Shown: positions 22,930-33,777, numbered from the stretch's first letter. The stretch is DNA of 64,000 nt from Planctomycetota bacterium (GCA_016873095.1 VGYC01000001.1:1-64000), one strand, 5' to 3'. Translations and numbers: made by a program. Notes: generated by a model from the sequence alone, not told the origin.

Positions 22930-25900
22930 GTGCGCATGGCGTCCATGGAATCACCTGAGCGGGTGCGTGCAACCATGATCGGCCTGTTTCGCGGCTGCCT
23001 CATTGGAGCCCTGTGTTGTGCCAGCGCCGGCCTCGCCGCAGGGCAGGGGCCCAAGGGATTGCCGCAGACAAAAGAGCCCGTCAAGAAAGAGCCCGCCAGC
23101 AAAGAGCCCGTCAAGAAGGAGCCCGTCAAGAAAAGCGCGGACCCGAAGGACTCGCAAGTCGAACCACCCAAGAAGATGGACAAGTCCGACGCAGCCGCCA
23201 GGATGAAATTTCCGCCCGGGGCAATCGTCGTCCTTGTCGATGAGCTCAAGGACATTCTGGCCGCCGTGCCCAAGATGATCTTCATTCGCATGGAAGAATA
23301 CCAGGCGATGCAAGAGGAAATCCGCGCCCTGAAAGCCAAGCTCAAGAACGAGAAGCTGCTGCCATTCGCCTGCAAACTATCCGGCCGCGTGGACGGCGAT
23401 TTCGTACTTCTCCAGGCCGATTTCACCTTTGAGACAGACGAGGCAAAGCGGACGCTGATTCTAGGCCTGCAAGGAGCCCATCTTCTCGAGGAAGGAAACC
23501 TGGATGGTCAGTCGCCGCACCTGGATTTCGGCCCGGACGGATTCACTGCCCGAGTCGAAAAGGCAGGCAAGCATCATCTGACCTTGAAGTTGAAACTGCC
23601 CGTGTCCTTGAAGCGAACGGGCACGCCGGGCAGCGGCACGGAGCGTGGCTTCGAGCTGGGCTTGCCGGGGTCGGCCGTGACGCTGCTCGCGCTCGAAGTG
23701 CCCGCGTCGGTCCAGGAACTTCGCTGGAACGATCAGCCGGGCCAGAAGTGGAAACCCGGCTCTCCCAAGGGCAAATGGGACATCACCCTGGGCAAGATCA
23801 AGAGCCTCAGCCTTTCCTGGAAGGAGCCGGTTTCGCTGCCGGGAACCGGGCCGTTGCTCTCCGCCGATGGCAAGATCATCGTGCGCGTCGAAGACAATCA
23901 GGCACTGACCAGGGCGGAGATTTCACTCGTGGACCTGCGTGGGCAGGTTCGCGAATTCGCGTTGCATTTGCCGCCGCAAGCCAAGGTCGAGGTCAAATCA
24001 CCGACCGGCATGCTCAAGGAGATTCATCCACCGGACGAGAAAAAACCATTTCACCTTCTCCAGCTCAACGAGCCGACTTTCGAGCCGATAATCGTGGAGG
24101 TTCTGGTACAACAGCCGTGGCCGCCCGCCGGTCAGCGACTGGCCATTGGTCCCTTTTTCCTCGTCAATGCTTACAAGCAGCAGGGAACGATCCTGGTCCG
24201 GGCACAACAGGAAGCGTTGCGTGGCATGCGCTGGACGTTTCAGCGGCACGGCGATGTGTTTCAGCGCGAGGTCCCGGGCAGTCTTTCTGGCCCGGATGTG
24301 CTGGGGTACTTCGAGTACCTGGACATGCTGGCGCCGGCGGCAGCTGCCAAGTCGCCTGACAAGATGGGCGCGGCAACGCCGCTCGTGCTGCGCCTGAGCG
24401 AGGACAAGGCCCAGCTGGAAACGACGACCGAACATTCGATTCAGGTATCGCGCCTGGCCGGCGCGTTTCAGGCAGAAATCACGACGCGCATCAAGGTCAA
24501 GTCGCTGTCGCCTGGAGTGGATTTCATCGATGTGCAGTTGCCGCGCCCGCGCGTGGACGGCCTGGCGCAACTGGGCATTGCTGCCGCCGGCTGGCCAGCC
24601 AACATCCCCTGGAGTGCCATGGTCCTGGCCGCGCAAAAGAACTGGCCGGCGGCCGCGGCAGGCGATTTTCTCATTCAGGGAGAGGGAGGCCTGCTCACGG
24701 AAATGCAGCCGGCGGACAGCAACCGGCGTGCCCGCATCACACTCAGCCGGACCGAAGCACGCGAGTTCACAGTCGTTCTGACCGGACGCTATGTCCTGCC
24801 CGCATATCCGTTGCGCGCCGTCGTGGATATGCCGAGGCCGATCGGCCTGCTGGATCGCGGCGGCAAGATCACGATCGTCGGCAAGAACGACGTCGAAATC
24901 ATGCCGCCAGGGCAGGAAGGCGCCGTTGCTTCTCCTGATCGCAAGCCGCAAGCGCAGCTACTGGACAAGGCTCCTGCGCGAATCGATATGGCCTGGCGCC
25001 TGCGTCCCGCCGAGTTTCCGGTGCGGGGTGTGGTGGATATCGTCATTCACGGCAAGCAGGCGCGCGTCCAGCAGCACCTGCACTTTGCCGGCAGCGATCG
25101 AAAAGACCGCGACGACAAGACGAGTCGGGACGCCGTGCTGTTACGACTCCCGCCGCAGGTAAAGGCGTTCCGCGTCGAACCGCCGAGTCGCCTGGCGGCG
25201 CATTATCCCGAAAAGGGCCAGGCGTGGATCCGGCCTCCGGCAGATGCCCGCCAGTCCGAGCCGGTTTTGCTTGATTATGATTTCACGCTGCCTGCGCACA
25301 CGCTCGACAAGGGAGTGACAGTTCCGCTGGTCTGGCCAGAGCCAACGACACGGCTGGACGTGAAAGTGCGCATCTGGAGCGATGCGGGAATGGTACCGGT
25401 GCTGGCAGCAGCCATTGCCGACCACTGGCGCGTGCGCGGCACCGAGCGCGGCAACAATGACGTCATGCCGGCTCTGGTGCTGCGAGCAACCGGCGGGGTT
25501 GAGCCCTTGATTCTGCACCTGTACGAGAGCCCAGCGCCGTTGCCCGACGCGATCTTCGACCGTGGTCTCGTGCAGATTGCCATTGGTGAAGATGGAGGGC
25601 ACTCCTATCGCGTTCGCTTCCTTGTCCGCAAGCTGAATACAGATCGACTGGAAATCCGCTTGCCGGCAGGTGGAACGTTGCAATCGGCGAGCTATGGCGG
25701 CGACAAACTGACCAACTGGTCGCCCGCTCCCGATGACAAGAACCTGCTACGGTTGCCTCTTCACGCAACCGCCAATGGCCGGCCCACGGTTCTGGACCTT
25801 GAGTTCAAGCTGACGCCATCAGCCAGCGGGCTCGCGTGGCACGAGTCACTGCGACCGCCATCATTCGTGAATGACATACACTTTGGCCCACTGCGCTGGC

Positions 25901-26547
25901 ATGTCTGGACGCCGGTAGACTGGATCGCTTTTGCCGGAGGCGCCAATGTGCAGCTGGACTACCACTGGGTTGTTGAAAATGGCGTGTTCACTCCAGAGGC
26001 AAGTCTAAGCGCCGATGACCTGGAACGCTGGCTGACAGGCGGAGCCGTGGCCCCAACCGGCACGGCAGGGGGCATGGTGTTTTGGCGATCGTCGCTGGAG
26101 CCGCTGTCGCTCTGGCATTTTCCCAGACGGGCCTGGCTGCTGCTCTGCTCGGGCGCGTTGCTGGCGGTCGGTCTGGGTCTGTGCGTGTTGCTGCCGGGAG
26201 CGAATCGAGTGTCGCTCGGCATCCTGATGCTCTTGGTGGCGGCCGGTGGTCTGGCGACGGCGTTGTTCTGGCCTGCCTTGCTCCCCTGGCTTGTGTATGG
26301 TTGCCAGCCCGGATTCGCCGTGCTGCTGATCGTGCTCGGCGTGCAGTGGCTCTTGCAGGAGCGGTATCGGCGCCAAGTGGTCTTCATGCCGGGCTTCACA
26401 CGGCTTGGTTCCAATTCTTCATTGGTCCGCGCCGGCAATCGTCCGCAGGCGTCCACGGTTGATGCGCCGCCGTCCGCCTCCTCGCAACCCGCGCAGCCGT
26501 CGCGCGGCAGTAGCCAGCTCAACGCCGGCGTGTCCCAGGGATCCTAG
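22930..26547 (+). CDS. Giant secreted/membrane protein, one copy of an unknown ~1200-residue module
   Basis: About 1205 residues; starts at 22930 (GTG), 22936, 22945 or 22975 are possible, the last giving the cleanest signal peptide (MIGLFRGCLIGALCCASAGL). A Lys/Pro-rich linker with repeated KEPVKKEP follows. A conserved beginning (PPGAIVVLVDELKDILAAVP, then a helix EEYQAMQEEIRALKAKLK) leads to repeated beta-rich segments such as KLSGRVDGDFVLLQADFTFE and GGHSYRVRFLVRKLNTDRLE. Near the C-terminus are three or four transmembrane helices (AWLLLCSGALLAVGLGLCVL, LGILMLLVAAGGLATALFWP, FAVLLIVLGVQWLLQ) and a polar Ser/Pro tail. The bulk probably lies outside the cytoplasm. The next gene starts 3 bases after the stop. 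No known domain recognised; function unknown. Confidence 0.8.
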   Translation: MRMASMESPERVRATMIGLFRGCLIGALCCASAGLAAGQGPKGLPQTKEPVKKEPASKEPVKKEPVKKSADPKDSQVEPPKKMDKSDAAARMKFPPGAIVVLVDELKDILAAVPKMIFIRMEEYQAMQEEIRALKAKLKNEKLLPFACKLSGRVDGDFVLLQADFTFETDEAKRTLILGLQGAHLLEEGNLDGQSPHLDFGPDGFTARVEKAGKHHLTLKLKLPVSLKRTGTPGSGTERGFELGLPGSAVTLLALEVPASVQELRWNDQPGQKWKPGSPKGKWDITLGKIKSLSLSWKEPVSLPGTGPLLSADGKIIVRVEDNQALTRAEISLVDLRGQVREFALHLPPQAKVEVKSPTGMLKEIHPPDEKKPFHLLQLNEPTFEPIIVEVLVQQPWPPAGQRLAIGPFFLVNAYKQQGTILVRAQQEALRGMRWTFQRHGDVFQREVPGSLSGPDVLGYFEYLDMLAPAAAAKSPDKMGAATPLVLRLSEDKAQLETTTEHSIQVSRLAGAFQAEITTRIKVKSLSPGVDFIDVQLPRPRVDGLAQLGIAAAGWPANIPWSAMVLAAQKNWPAAAAGDFLIQGEGGLLTEMQPADSNRRARITLSRTEAREFTVVLTGRYVLPAYPLRAVVDMPRPIGLLDRGGKITIVGKNDVEIMPPGQEGAVASPDRKPQAQLLDKAPARIDMAWRLRPAEFPVRGVVDIVIHGKQARVQQHLHFAGSDRKDRDDKTSRDAVLLRLPPQVKAFRVEPPSRLAAHYPEKGQAWIRPPADARQSEPVLLDYDFTLPAHTLDKGVTVPLVWPEPTTRLDVKVRIWSDAGMVPVLAAAIADHWRVRGTERGNNDVMPALVLRATGGVEPLILHLYESPAPLPDAIFDRGLVQIAIGEDGGHSYRVRFLVRKLNTDRLEIRLPAGGTLQSASYGGDKLTNWSPAPDDKNLLRLPLHATANGRPTVLDLEFKLTPSASGLAWHESLRPPSFVNDIHFGPLRWHVWTPVDWIAFAGGANVQLDYHWVVENGVFTPEASLSADDLERWLTGGAVAPTGTAGGMVFWRSSLEPLSLWHFPRRAWLLLCSGALLAVGLGLCVLLPGANRVSLGILMLLVAAGGLATALFWPALLPWLVYGCQPGFAVLLIVLGVQWLLQERYRRQVVFMPGFTRLGSNSSLVRAGNRPQASTVDAPPSASSQPAQPSRGSSQLNAGVSQGS

Positions 26548-26550
26548 GCG

Positions 26551-29500
26551 ATGATATCCAAGCTCGAATCGCGATATTCGGGAATGGGGCTGCCTGTCTG
26601 CGCCGGAATGTGCGTTGTGGTTGCCGGCATTTTCTCGCCTCCCGGATTCGGTCAAGCGCCGGCAGCGGAAGATCCCGTGCCCATTCGGCGAGTGAAAGTG
26701 CCGGCGTCGCGGTTGGCGGCGGAACTGGAGCGAGCCCGCGCCGGCATCCTGGTCCCGCTCTCTCGCGACGAGTTCGAGAAACGTGTGCGTCTTGCCGGCA
26801 AAGTCCGTCAAGAACAGCCGCGATTGCTCAGGGCAAGCTATCGCGCCACCGTGGATGATAATGCATTGATCAATGGCCGCGGTGAGTGGACAGTCCAGCA
26901 TCAAGGCAGGACGCCAGCCATCCTGCCGTTGCCAGATTTCAACTTGGCTCTCAGCCAGCTACGTGACGCGAACAACAAGGATGCAGTCCTGGCCGAGTTC
27001 GATGGCAAGTCATTGGGCCTGGTGATCGCCAAGATAGGCGACAAGATCGGAAGTGATCAGGCCGGAGGAGAAAAGCCAGCGAACCAGAAGTTCTACTTTG
27101 ACTGGACTCTGCGTGCCTCTCCAAGCGCCCTCGGACAAACGTTCGTCATGCAGATCCCTCCATGTGCAGCCGCAACTCTGGAATTGCGCCTGGGAGCCGA
27201 TCAACTGCTTGTCGTCTCACCCAAGTCAGCCATGCTCTCGGGGCCCCATGAATCGGAGAGCCCCAAGCACCGCATTTGGCGGCTGAACTTCACCGGCCGG
27301 TCGCAGATCGAGTTCGCCGTCAAGAAGCAGTCCGGTCCTGAAGGCCGGCCGGCCGTGCTGACCAGCCTTCAATGCAGGCAGCAACTGCAGCCCGGGCGTT
27401 GCCAGTCCGAGTTCGAATATCAATTCGAGTGCGCGCACGGATTTCTTGAGCAGTTCGCCTTCATCTGTGACCCCGATCTCGAACCGTATGAAGTCACTGT
27501 AAAAAATGTCGAGCTGAAGGGCTGGGTGATCCGTGAGGAGTCCAAGGGCAAGAAGCTGCTGCTGGTCTCCCTGCGAGAACCCATTCAGGGGACGCTGTCC
27601 GGCCTGGTCGTTCGTTGCTTCTCGCCGCTGAAGGCGGATCAGCGCTGGATCAGCCCGGGACTGCATGTCCAGCAAGCGTTCACGCGCGGCGAAGTCATTC
27701 AACTGACGCTGCCCCCGGAGGTGCAACTTCAGGGTTGGAAATCGGGCCAATTTCAGCTTCTGCGTTCCAGCGTCAATCCCGGCGGCGCGAAAACTCTGAT
27801 CCTGGCACGCTCGGGCGCCGGTCCCAAAGAGCAGGCAGAACCGAGCACTCGACCGACAGGAACACCACGATTCGGCAGCGTGGAATTTCTTGCAAAACAG
27901 CAAAGCTGGTGGAATATCGGGCCGCGCGGGGCTACCTTGACGACCGAAATCGCCTACGAGATTCACCGCGGCAACCTGTTTCAGCTCGAGTTGAAGCTGC
28001 CCGAGCCGGTAACGGACTGGACGGTGGAGGCCGTCCAGCTCAATCCCGGCAAGAAAACGCCGACCTGGATGCTGGCGGGAAGCAACCTGTTGATAAAGCT
28101 GGACGCGCCGCTGACATCCACGGAAGACGTTCGCCTGCGCGTGCGCTTGCGATCCGAAGCACCTCGCAACTGGCCGGCCGGGGGACTTGTCATGCCTTTT
28201 GCGGATCTGGCCCCGGCCGAACCATGTCTGCACGCCGGCGAGCTTGGCGTCAGCATCGATCCTACACTGGACGTGCGCGTGCTGGGCACCGAACTGGCGT
28301 CCGGCCCCGTGGATGTTCACGGCCCATGGGGCAAGAACGCGCTCGATTATGTTTTCTCCTACCGCCAGCAAGCCGTCGCTGGCAAGTTGCAGGTGAAGCC
28401 GCGGCGTGCGAGGCTCGATGCGCAAGTTTTCACCGAGGCGACATTGTCGGGGCCTCTGGCTGCCTGGCGAACAAAACTGACGCTAACGCCGAGGGCAGGC
28501 ATCCCGTCGAGTATTGAACTCGCGATTTCCGGGACCGAGTTGCGTCGGCTGCGCCTGGAGTCTCTGACGACAGCCGTTCGTGCCTTGTCACGACAGCCGA
28601 TCGCCGAGGCCCTGCCGGTGTTGCTGGCCCTTGGTTGTCGCAGCGAGGTGGAACAAGCTCTTCTTGGGTTGGCCTTGCCGCGCGGCCAGCGCTGGCGCAT
28701 CGAACTGGTCGAGCCGCTCGAGCAGCGCACCGAGATCAACCTCGAAGCAACGCTGCAACCGCTCCCCAGCCTCGGCGGCGACGCTGCGCACAAGGAAAAC
28801 CGGAACCGGGACCAGCAGGCGTGGCACGTCCCTCTGGTAACCGTGCTGGACGCCGAACGACAAGAGACGCAGGTCGCCGTTCAGACTATGACCACAGAGG
28901 TCCAGCAGAGCTACTATTCAGGACTCAGTTCCGATGCGGCGCCGCCGGGCGGCGCTCAAAGTCGGCTCACGCTTCAAGGCACATCACCATTCCCAAGCCT
29001 GGCTGTGATCACGCGCCTCAATGCGGGATCTCCTCAGGGCGCGGCCGAAACCTGCGAGCACGCGCTGCTCTTGACCGAATGGCAACCGGATGGCACGCTC
29101 GTGCATCATTTTCGTTTCGAGTTGCTCAACTGGAGCAAACCCAGCATGCCCGTCGTGCTGCCGGCGGGCGCGCGACAGGTGCTTGGCGTCCGTGCGGATG
29201 GCCGCTGGCTCGACACGTTTCCGCGCGAGCTTGTCCCGGATGGTCTGCGCGTTGATTTGCCGGTGCCGGCCGACGGATTCAGGCACGTCTTCGAGCTCGT
29301 CTATCTCGGCCCGCCGGCGCAAGCGGAATGGCCCATCGGAGATTGGTTTCTTGGCGGCGTCTTGCCTGCGCCGCTGCCCAAGCTGCCCGTTGCCGTACTG
29401 GCTTCGCAGCGCCGCTGGCTGTTGCCGCCCGACATGGTTCCTCTGCGTGGTACGGCCTTTCGCAAGGTAGGCGACCCCCATTCCGGACTGCATACTCCTC

Positions 29501-32500
29501 CCGGAACAGCACAGTTGCGCCGACTGTGGCACACCGGCGACTCATTGTTCACGGCCATGGGCTTCAACCCGGGCGCGGCAGCCATCGAAGGACAGCGCGA
29601 ACGACTGGCTGCCGCAGAAATCGCGCTACGAAAGAGGACCACCAAGCCGCGACATCTTGGCGACCTGCTGCAGGACCTCGCCCTGGAACTTGGCCGGAAC
29701 GACGTACTGGTGCTGGATGCCTACTCCCTGAGCGCAGCCGGGCTGCATGTGCAATCGCCCGTCAATGCGGCCCGATCCGACGCTCGCGGTCCTCTCTGGC
29801 GACAAGCGGGGCTGATCATCGTGCCGTGCCAGGCCACGCTGCTTGTGACCACGCGTGCCTGGCTCGACAGTCAGACAAATCGAGATTTCCCGGAACGCGC
29901 TGACGATGAGCTGGCGAGGCCGGTCCAGGAAGCTTTGCTGAACGGCCAGGACGGCAGCGGACGGTTTCGCACGTTGGCATCCTGGTTGCGCGTGCCGGCC
30001 CGAGCCGGAGACGCGACCGCCGGACTTGAGGGCAGCGCGCATGTGCCCGGTCGGCTTCCGGGCTGGACCGAATGGGAGATCGTGCCCGGGCAACCAGAAG
30101 TGGAAGACCTGACAGTCATTCGTCGCCAGTTCATCACGGTATGCGGCATAGTGCTCGCGCTGGCAATGCTCCTGATTGCCAGATCGATCAGCAAGCACGT
30201 GACCGGTGCATGGCGCTTCAGGCTATTGCTTACCTGGATGTGCGCTGCGTTGCTGGGTTGCATCTGGCTACCAAGTCCGTTTGCGGTACTGCCGGTCGCG
30301 CTGCTGTTCTCCGCATTCTTGCTAGGAGTGGTGCACGGGCTGTCCGGACTCTGGGGAGTCCGCGATCGTCCGCTTGCCGGCATTCGACGAAGTCTGACAA
30401 TCTTGCTTGCCGGGGGATGCAGCCTCGCGACGATGGCACCGGCCCGCTCGGGTGGCGACGAGCCGTTCACCGTGTTTCTCCTGCCCGGCAAGAATGCCGA
30501 TGCGCCGAACACCGAGCAGCGTGTGCTCGTCCCACAAGAATTGCTGACGCAGCTCGAACGACTCGCGAACGGGGCTTCGCCGCTCGACGATACTGTCGTG
30601 CTGACCGGGGCACGTTATCAAGGCACAGTGTCGGGCGCTTCCGCCGATTTGACCGTGGATTTTTCCTGTTTCAGCTTCGTTGACAAGAGTCAGCTTTTCG
30701 TGCCGCTGGACGGCGTCGATCTACGACCGGAGGCCTTTCTGGACGGTGCTCCGGTGTACCCAGTCGTTGCACCGGCGCCGCGGAGCGGTTACTTGATTCC
30801 GGTGCAGGGCAGGGGGCCGCATAAGCTCGCGCTTTCCTTCACGACACGAGTGTCACAGTCCGGCGCCAATCAGCAAGTTCGTTTTCAGATTCCAAGACTC
30901 GCCCAAAGTCAGCTCGCAGAATTAAAGTTGCCCGCAAGCATTCAAGATGCTCAGGCCATTGGTGCGCTTGGCAGCCAGGCCCTTGCCAGGTCCGGCAGCG
31001 ACTGGGTGCTCAAGGCGCAGATCGGGCCGCAGCAATTGCTTGATGTTCGATGGCGGTCCGCCACGGAAAAACCGACTCCGGCTGCTCAGATCGAAGTGCG
31101 GGAACTCTATTACTGGGACCTGCGTTTGCCGCTGCCGAGCCTGACCGGAATCCTGAGATACTCAATCGGCAAGGGCCAGATTTCAAGTCTTTCTGTTGCG
31201 CTGCCGGAGGAACTGGAAGTGCGGAGCGTGGAAGCACTGCCCGGGCCGACGTCAGAGAGTATTCCGCGCTTGAAATCTTGGAGTGTTCGCGCGGACAAGA
31301 ACAGGCGAATCCTGGCAGTGGAATTGTTCACGCCGTTTACCGGGGAAATGCAGCTCAAACTTGGCATGGCGCCGCGCCTCGCGGTCCGGCCCGGCAATGT
31401 GGCCTTGCCATTGCCGCTTCCGTTGCAGGTGAAGCCAGCCGGCTTTCAGGAAGGCTTCCTGGCCTATCGCATTGCCGGACTGGAGGCACGCGAGATCCCC
31501 AAGGATCTTGGAATCATCGGCATCGAGCCGGCGGCGTTCATCAAGGTATGGCGGCAGGTCGATGATCGTGACGAAGTACGGCCGACCCGAGCGGTGAACT
31601 TCCGTCGCAACGCACCCAGTGCCAGCCTCCGCCTGAATCTGCTTGCCCCAGGCGCCAGTGCTGCGCAGGAAATAACCTGGGACGTGCAACCGTTTCATGC
31701 CGACGTGACGGCGATATGCGAGATCCATGCCCCCGCCGGCGACCTCATGCTCATTGAATGGCATGTCCCCGCCGCAGTCGTGCTCGCAGATATCCACGGC
31801 CCGCACGTGCATAGCTGGTCGCGACAGAATGCGATCGTGCAAGTCTGGCTGACGCAGCCACAGAAAGAAACACGCGTGACCCTGTGGGGCTGGATGCGGC
31901 TGGCCGCGCCACTGCTGCCAGGCAAGGCCGGCACGATGGCGCTGCCGCACGTGTCCTTGCGTCAACCGATGCCGACGTCGACCGCCGTCCGGTTGCAGCC
32001 CGAGAAGGGCCTCAAGCTTGAGCCGGCTCGGCTTGATGGGTTGCGGAGGTTGCCACCCGGCGAGTCCTCAAATGCCTTGCATTTGACCCCGACTGGATTA
32101 CCTGGAAGCAATTATTCGGCCAGCGTTCGCCTGACGCACGCACCCTTGGCGCCAACGTATCGCTCGTTGACAGTGATGCAGGCGCATGGCGACCGTCTCA
32201 CCCTTGCCGCCGACCTCGCCGTTCAGGGATCGCCGGACGGCACCCCTCTGCATGCACAAGCACGAGGATGGCCGGATCATGTGCAGCTGGACCTTTCCGA
32301 TTTCGTGGCGTCGCCGCGGCGACACAAGAATGTTGCCGGCGTTTCATGGACCGTTCTACTTCCCCCCGGCTTATCACAGCGCATCCCCTTGCGACTTCGA
32401 GCTGAAACATCGCTGACAAACACAGGCGACATGTTAATGCCCGACGTCAGGATCGCTGGAGCTAGCGCGCAGGATCGCTGGGTCGGCGTTCTGGGGTCTG

Positions 32501-33777
32501 AACTGGTCGGCGTGGCTGCAACCGATGCCAAGCCGACTGCAGAACGTGCATCAATCCTCGCGCTCTGGCCTGACATTGCCAAGCAGTTACACGCTGGTGG
32601 AACCTTGTGGAAACTTCTATCGAACGACTGGCGACTTGCGGTGAAGGTGCGCCCATCGTTTGCGGAACCATCCGTGCAGGTTGTTGCTGCAGAACTGGAT
32701 TCCGCGCTGGCACCGGACGGCCGATGGTTACATGAGGCACGATTCGATCTTTATGCCCGCGCCGAAGGCAGTCTCCGATTATTGCTTCCTGGAAACAGCA
32801 GCTTGCTGGCACTGTATCTCGACGCACAGCCGGTCGTGGCAGCACGCGAAGGCAAGTATTTGCGGCTACCCTTGCCAGGTACGGCGAACGCGCACGTGCT
32901 ACGCGTGCGCTGGCAACATGCCGCTTCAGATGAATCCATCGAGGCGCCCAATCTCACCATGCCGACGATCGCCGGTTTGCGGCAGGTCCAGGTAGTGGGT
33001 ACGGTCTGGCTGCCTGCCGGATTCCGTGAAGGATCGCTTTCCCGTGGGCAACCGCTATCGACGGCGCAATGGATGCTCGAGCGAGCACGCGCGCAGCTTC
33101 GGATCATTACACTTCTCGCCCAGCAACGCAAGGACACCGATGTAGAAGCCTGGGAGCAGAGTATGCGCCGCCTCCAGGCAAGACTATACTGGTGCTGCCG
33201 CCAGGCCGAACATCAGTCAAATCTCGCTCGAAGCGAAGAGCCAGGCGCAGGGAACGATGCTGGAATAGTTGAAGCTTCCCGGCAGCTTCAACTGGAGAAT
33301 GCCAGGCTGGCGGAAAATCAACAATTCATGAAACTGCAGAAGACTGCCGCCAAGATCTCGAATCTGCGCGATCCCGATTCGATCGACTACGTCTCATCGC
33401 TGACACGAATTGGCATGACACGCTACTGGAAGGGTGAGCCCGGGGTGACGCCACTCATGCATCTGGCCGCGGAAGCTTCCAGGCAGTATCGTCGGCAATT
33501 GCTCGTCAGCCAGGCGACTGTCATGGCATTAGTCGGCCTGTTGATCCTGTCATGTCTTCCAGTTGCCGCCTGGCTCGGGCGCGTTTTGTGGCCCGAACAG
33601 CTCTTGTTACTGGCCGCCGCCGGTTGCATTGCGTTCGGCTTCAGTCTGCCTGGCGCTGTACTGATCATGCTCGGCTTGCTGGCGCGCGTCATGCTGCTGA
33701 CGCGCCTGGGACAGCGCTGGCAGTCTCGTCGCGCTGACTCTGCCCCAGGCGGCAGCAGCATGCATGCTGCTGGTTGA
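26551..33777 (+). CDS. Giant secreted/membrane protein, two copies of the same unknown module
   Basis: 2408 residues. A signal-like N-terminus (GLPVCAGMCVVVAGIFSPPG) precedes module 1, which begins RRVKVPASRLAAELERARAG. Residues about 1190-1295 hold a group of transmembrane helices (FITVCGIVLALAMLLIARSI, LLLTWMCAALLGCIWLPSPF, LLFSAFLLGVVHGLSGLWGV). Module 2 then starts like the first (QRVLVPQELLTQLERLANGA) and ends with another helix cluster (ATVMALVGLLILSCLPVAAW, LLLLAAAGCIAFGFSLPGAV). Between are long beta-rich stretches with recurring LP-G patterns, for example VLPAGARQVLGVRADGRWLD in module 1 and LLPGNSSLLALYLDAQPVVA in module 2, matching one in the preceding gene. It forms an operon with that gene. 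Function unknown; a cell-envelope assembly or surface layer role is a guess. Confidence 0.8.
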   Translation: MISKLESRYSGMGLPVCAGMCVVVAGIFSPPGFGQAPAAEDPVPIRRVKVPASRLAAELERARAGILVPLSRDEFEKRVRLAGKVRQEQPRLLRASYRATVDDNALINGRGEWTVQHQGRTPAILPLPDFNLALSQLRDANNKDAVLAEFDGKSLGLVIAKIGDKIGSDQAGGEKPANQKFYFDWTLRASPSALGQTFVMQIPPCAAATLELRLGADQLLVVSPKSAMLSGPHESESPKHRIWRLNFTGRSQIEFAVKKQSGPEGRPAVLTSLQCRQQLQPGRCQSEFEYQFECAHGFLEQFAFICDPDLEPYEVTVKNVELKGWVIREESKGKKLLLVSLREPIQGTLSGLVVRCFSPLKADQRWISPGLHVQQAFTRGEVIQLTLPPEVQLQGWKSGQFQLLRSSVNPGGAKTLILARSGAGPKEQAEPSTRPTGTPRFGSVEFLAKQQSWWNIGPRGATLTTEIAYEIHRGNLFQLELKLPEPVTDWTVEAVQLNPGKKTPTWMLAGSNLLIKLDAPLTSTEDVRLRVRLRSEAPRNWPAGGLVMPFADLAPAEPCLHAGELGVSIDPTLDVRVLGTELASGPVDVHGPWGKNALDYVFSYRQQAVAGKLQVKPRRARLDAQVFTEATLSGPLAAWRTKLTLTPRAGIPSSIELAISGTELRRLRLESLTTAVRALSRQPIAEALPVLLALGCRSEVEQALLGLALPRGQRWRIELVEPLEQRTEINLEATLQPLPSLGGDAAHKENRNRDQQAWHVPLVTVLDAERQETQVAVQTMTTEVQQSYYSGLSSDAAPPGGAQSRLTLQGTSPFPSLAVITRLNAGSPQGAAETCEHALLLTEWQPDGTLVHHFRFELLNWSKPSMPVVLPAGARQVLGVRADGRWLDTFPRELVPDGLRVDLPVPADGFRHVFELVYLGPPAQAEWPIGDWFLGGVLPAPLPKLPVAVLASQRRWLLPPDMVPLRGTAFRKVGDPHSGLHTPPGTAQLRRLWHTGDSLFTAMGFNPGAAAIEGQRERLAAAEIALRKRTTKPRHLGDLLQDLALELGRNDVLVLDAYSLSAAGLHVQSPVNAARSDARGPLWRQAGLIIVPCQATLLVTTRAWLDSQTNRDFPERADDELARPVQEALLNGQDGSGRFRTLASWLRVPARAGDATAGLEGSAHVPGRLPGWTEWEIVPGQPEVEDLTVIRRQFITVCGIVLALAMLLIARSISKHVTGAWRFRLLLTWMCAALLGCIWLPSPFAVLPVALLFSAFLLGVVHGLSGLWGVRDRPLAGIRRSLTILLAGGCSLATMAPARSGGDEPFTVFLLPGKNADAPNTEQRVLVPQELLTQLERLANGASPLDDTVVLTGARYQGTVSGASADLTVDFSCFSFVDKSQLFVPLDGVDLRPEAFLDGAPVYPVVAPAPRSGYLIPVQGRGPHKLALSFTTRVSQSGANQQVRFQIPRLAQSQLAELKLPASIQDAQAIGALGSQALARSGSDWVLKAQIGPQQLLDVRWRSATEKPTPAAQIEVRELYYWDLRLPLPSLTGILRYSIGKGQISSLSVALPEELEVRSVEALPGPTSESIPRLKSWSVRADKNRRILAVELFTPFTGEMQLKLGMAPRLAVRPGNVALPLPLPLQVKPAGFQEGFLAYRIAGLEAREIPKDLGIIGIEPAAFIKVWRQVDDRDEVRPTRAVNFRRNAPSASLRLNLLAPGASAAQEITWDVQPFHADVTAICEIHAPAGDLMLIEWHVPAAVVLADIHGPHVHSWSRQNAIVQVWLTQPQKETRVTLWGWMRLAAPLLPGKAGTMALPHVSLRQPMPTSTAVRLQPEKGLKLEPARLDGLRRLPPGESSNALHLTPTGLPGSNYSASVRLTHAPLAPTYRSLTVMQAHGDRLTLAADLAVQGSPDGTPLHAQARGWPDHVQLDLSDFVASPRRHKNVAGVSWTVLLPPGLSQRIPLRLRAETSLTNTGDMLMPDVRIAGASAQDRWVGVLGSELVGVAATDAKPTAERASILALWPDIAKQLHAGGTLWKLLSNDWRLAVKVRPSFAEPSVQVVAAELDSALAPDGRWLHEARFDLYARAEGSLRLLLPGNSSLLALYLDAQPVVAAREGKYLRLPLPGTANAHVLRVRWQHAASDESIEAPNLTMPTIAGLRQVQVVGTVWLPAGFREGSLSRGQPLSTAQWMLERARAQLRIITLLAQQRKDTDVEAWEQSMRRLQARLYWCCRQAEHQSNLARSEEPGAGNDAGIVEASRQLQLENARLAENQQFMKLQKTAAKISNLRDPDSIDYVSSLTRIGMTRYWKGEPGVTPLMHLAAEASRQYRRQLLVSQATVMALVGLLILSCLPVAAWLGRVLWPEQLLLLAAAGCIAFGFSLPGAVLIMLGLLARVMLLTRLGQRWQSRRADSAPGGSSMHAAG

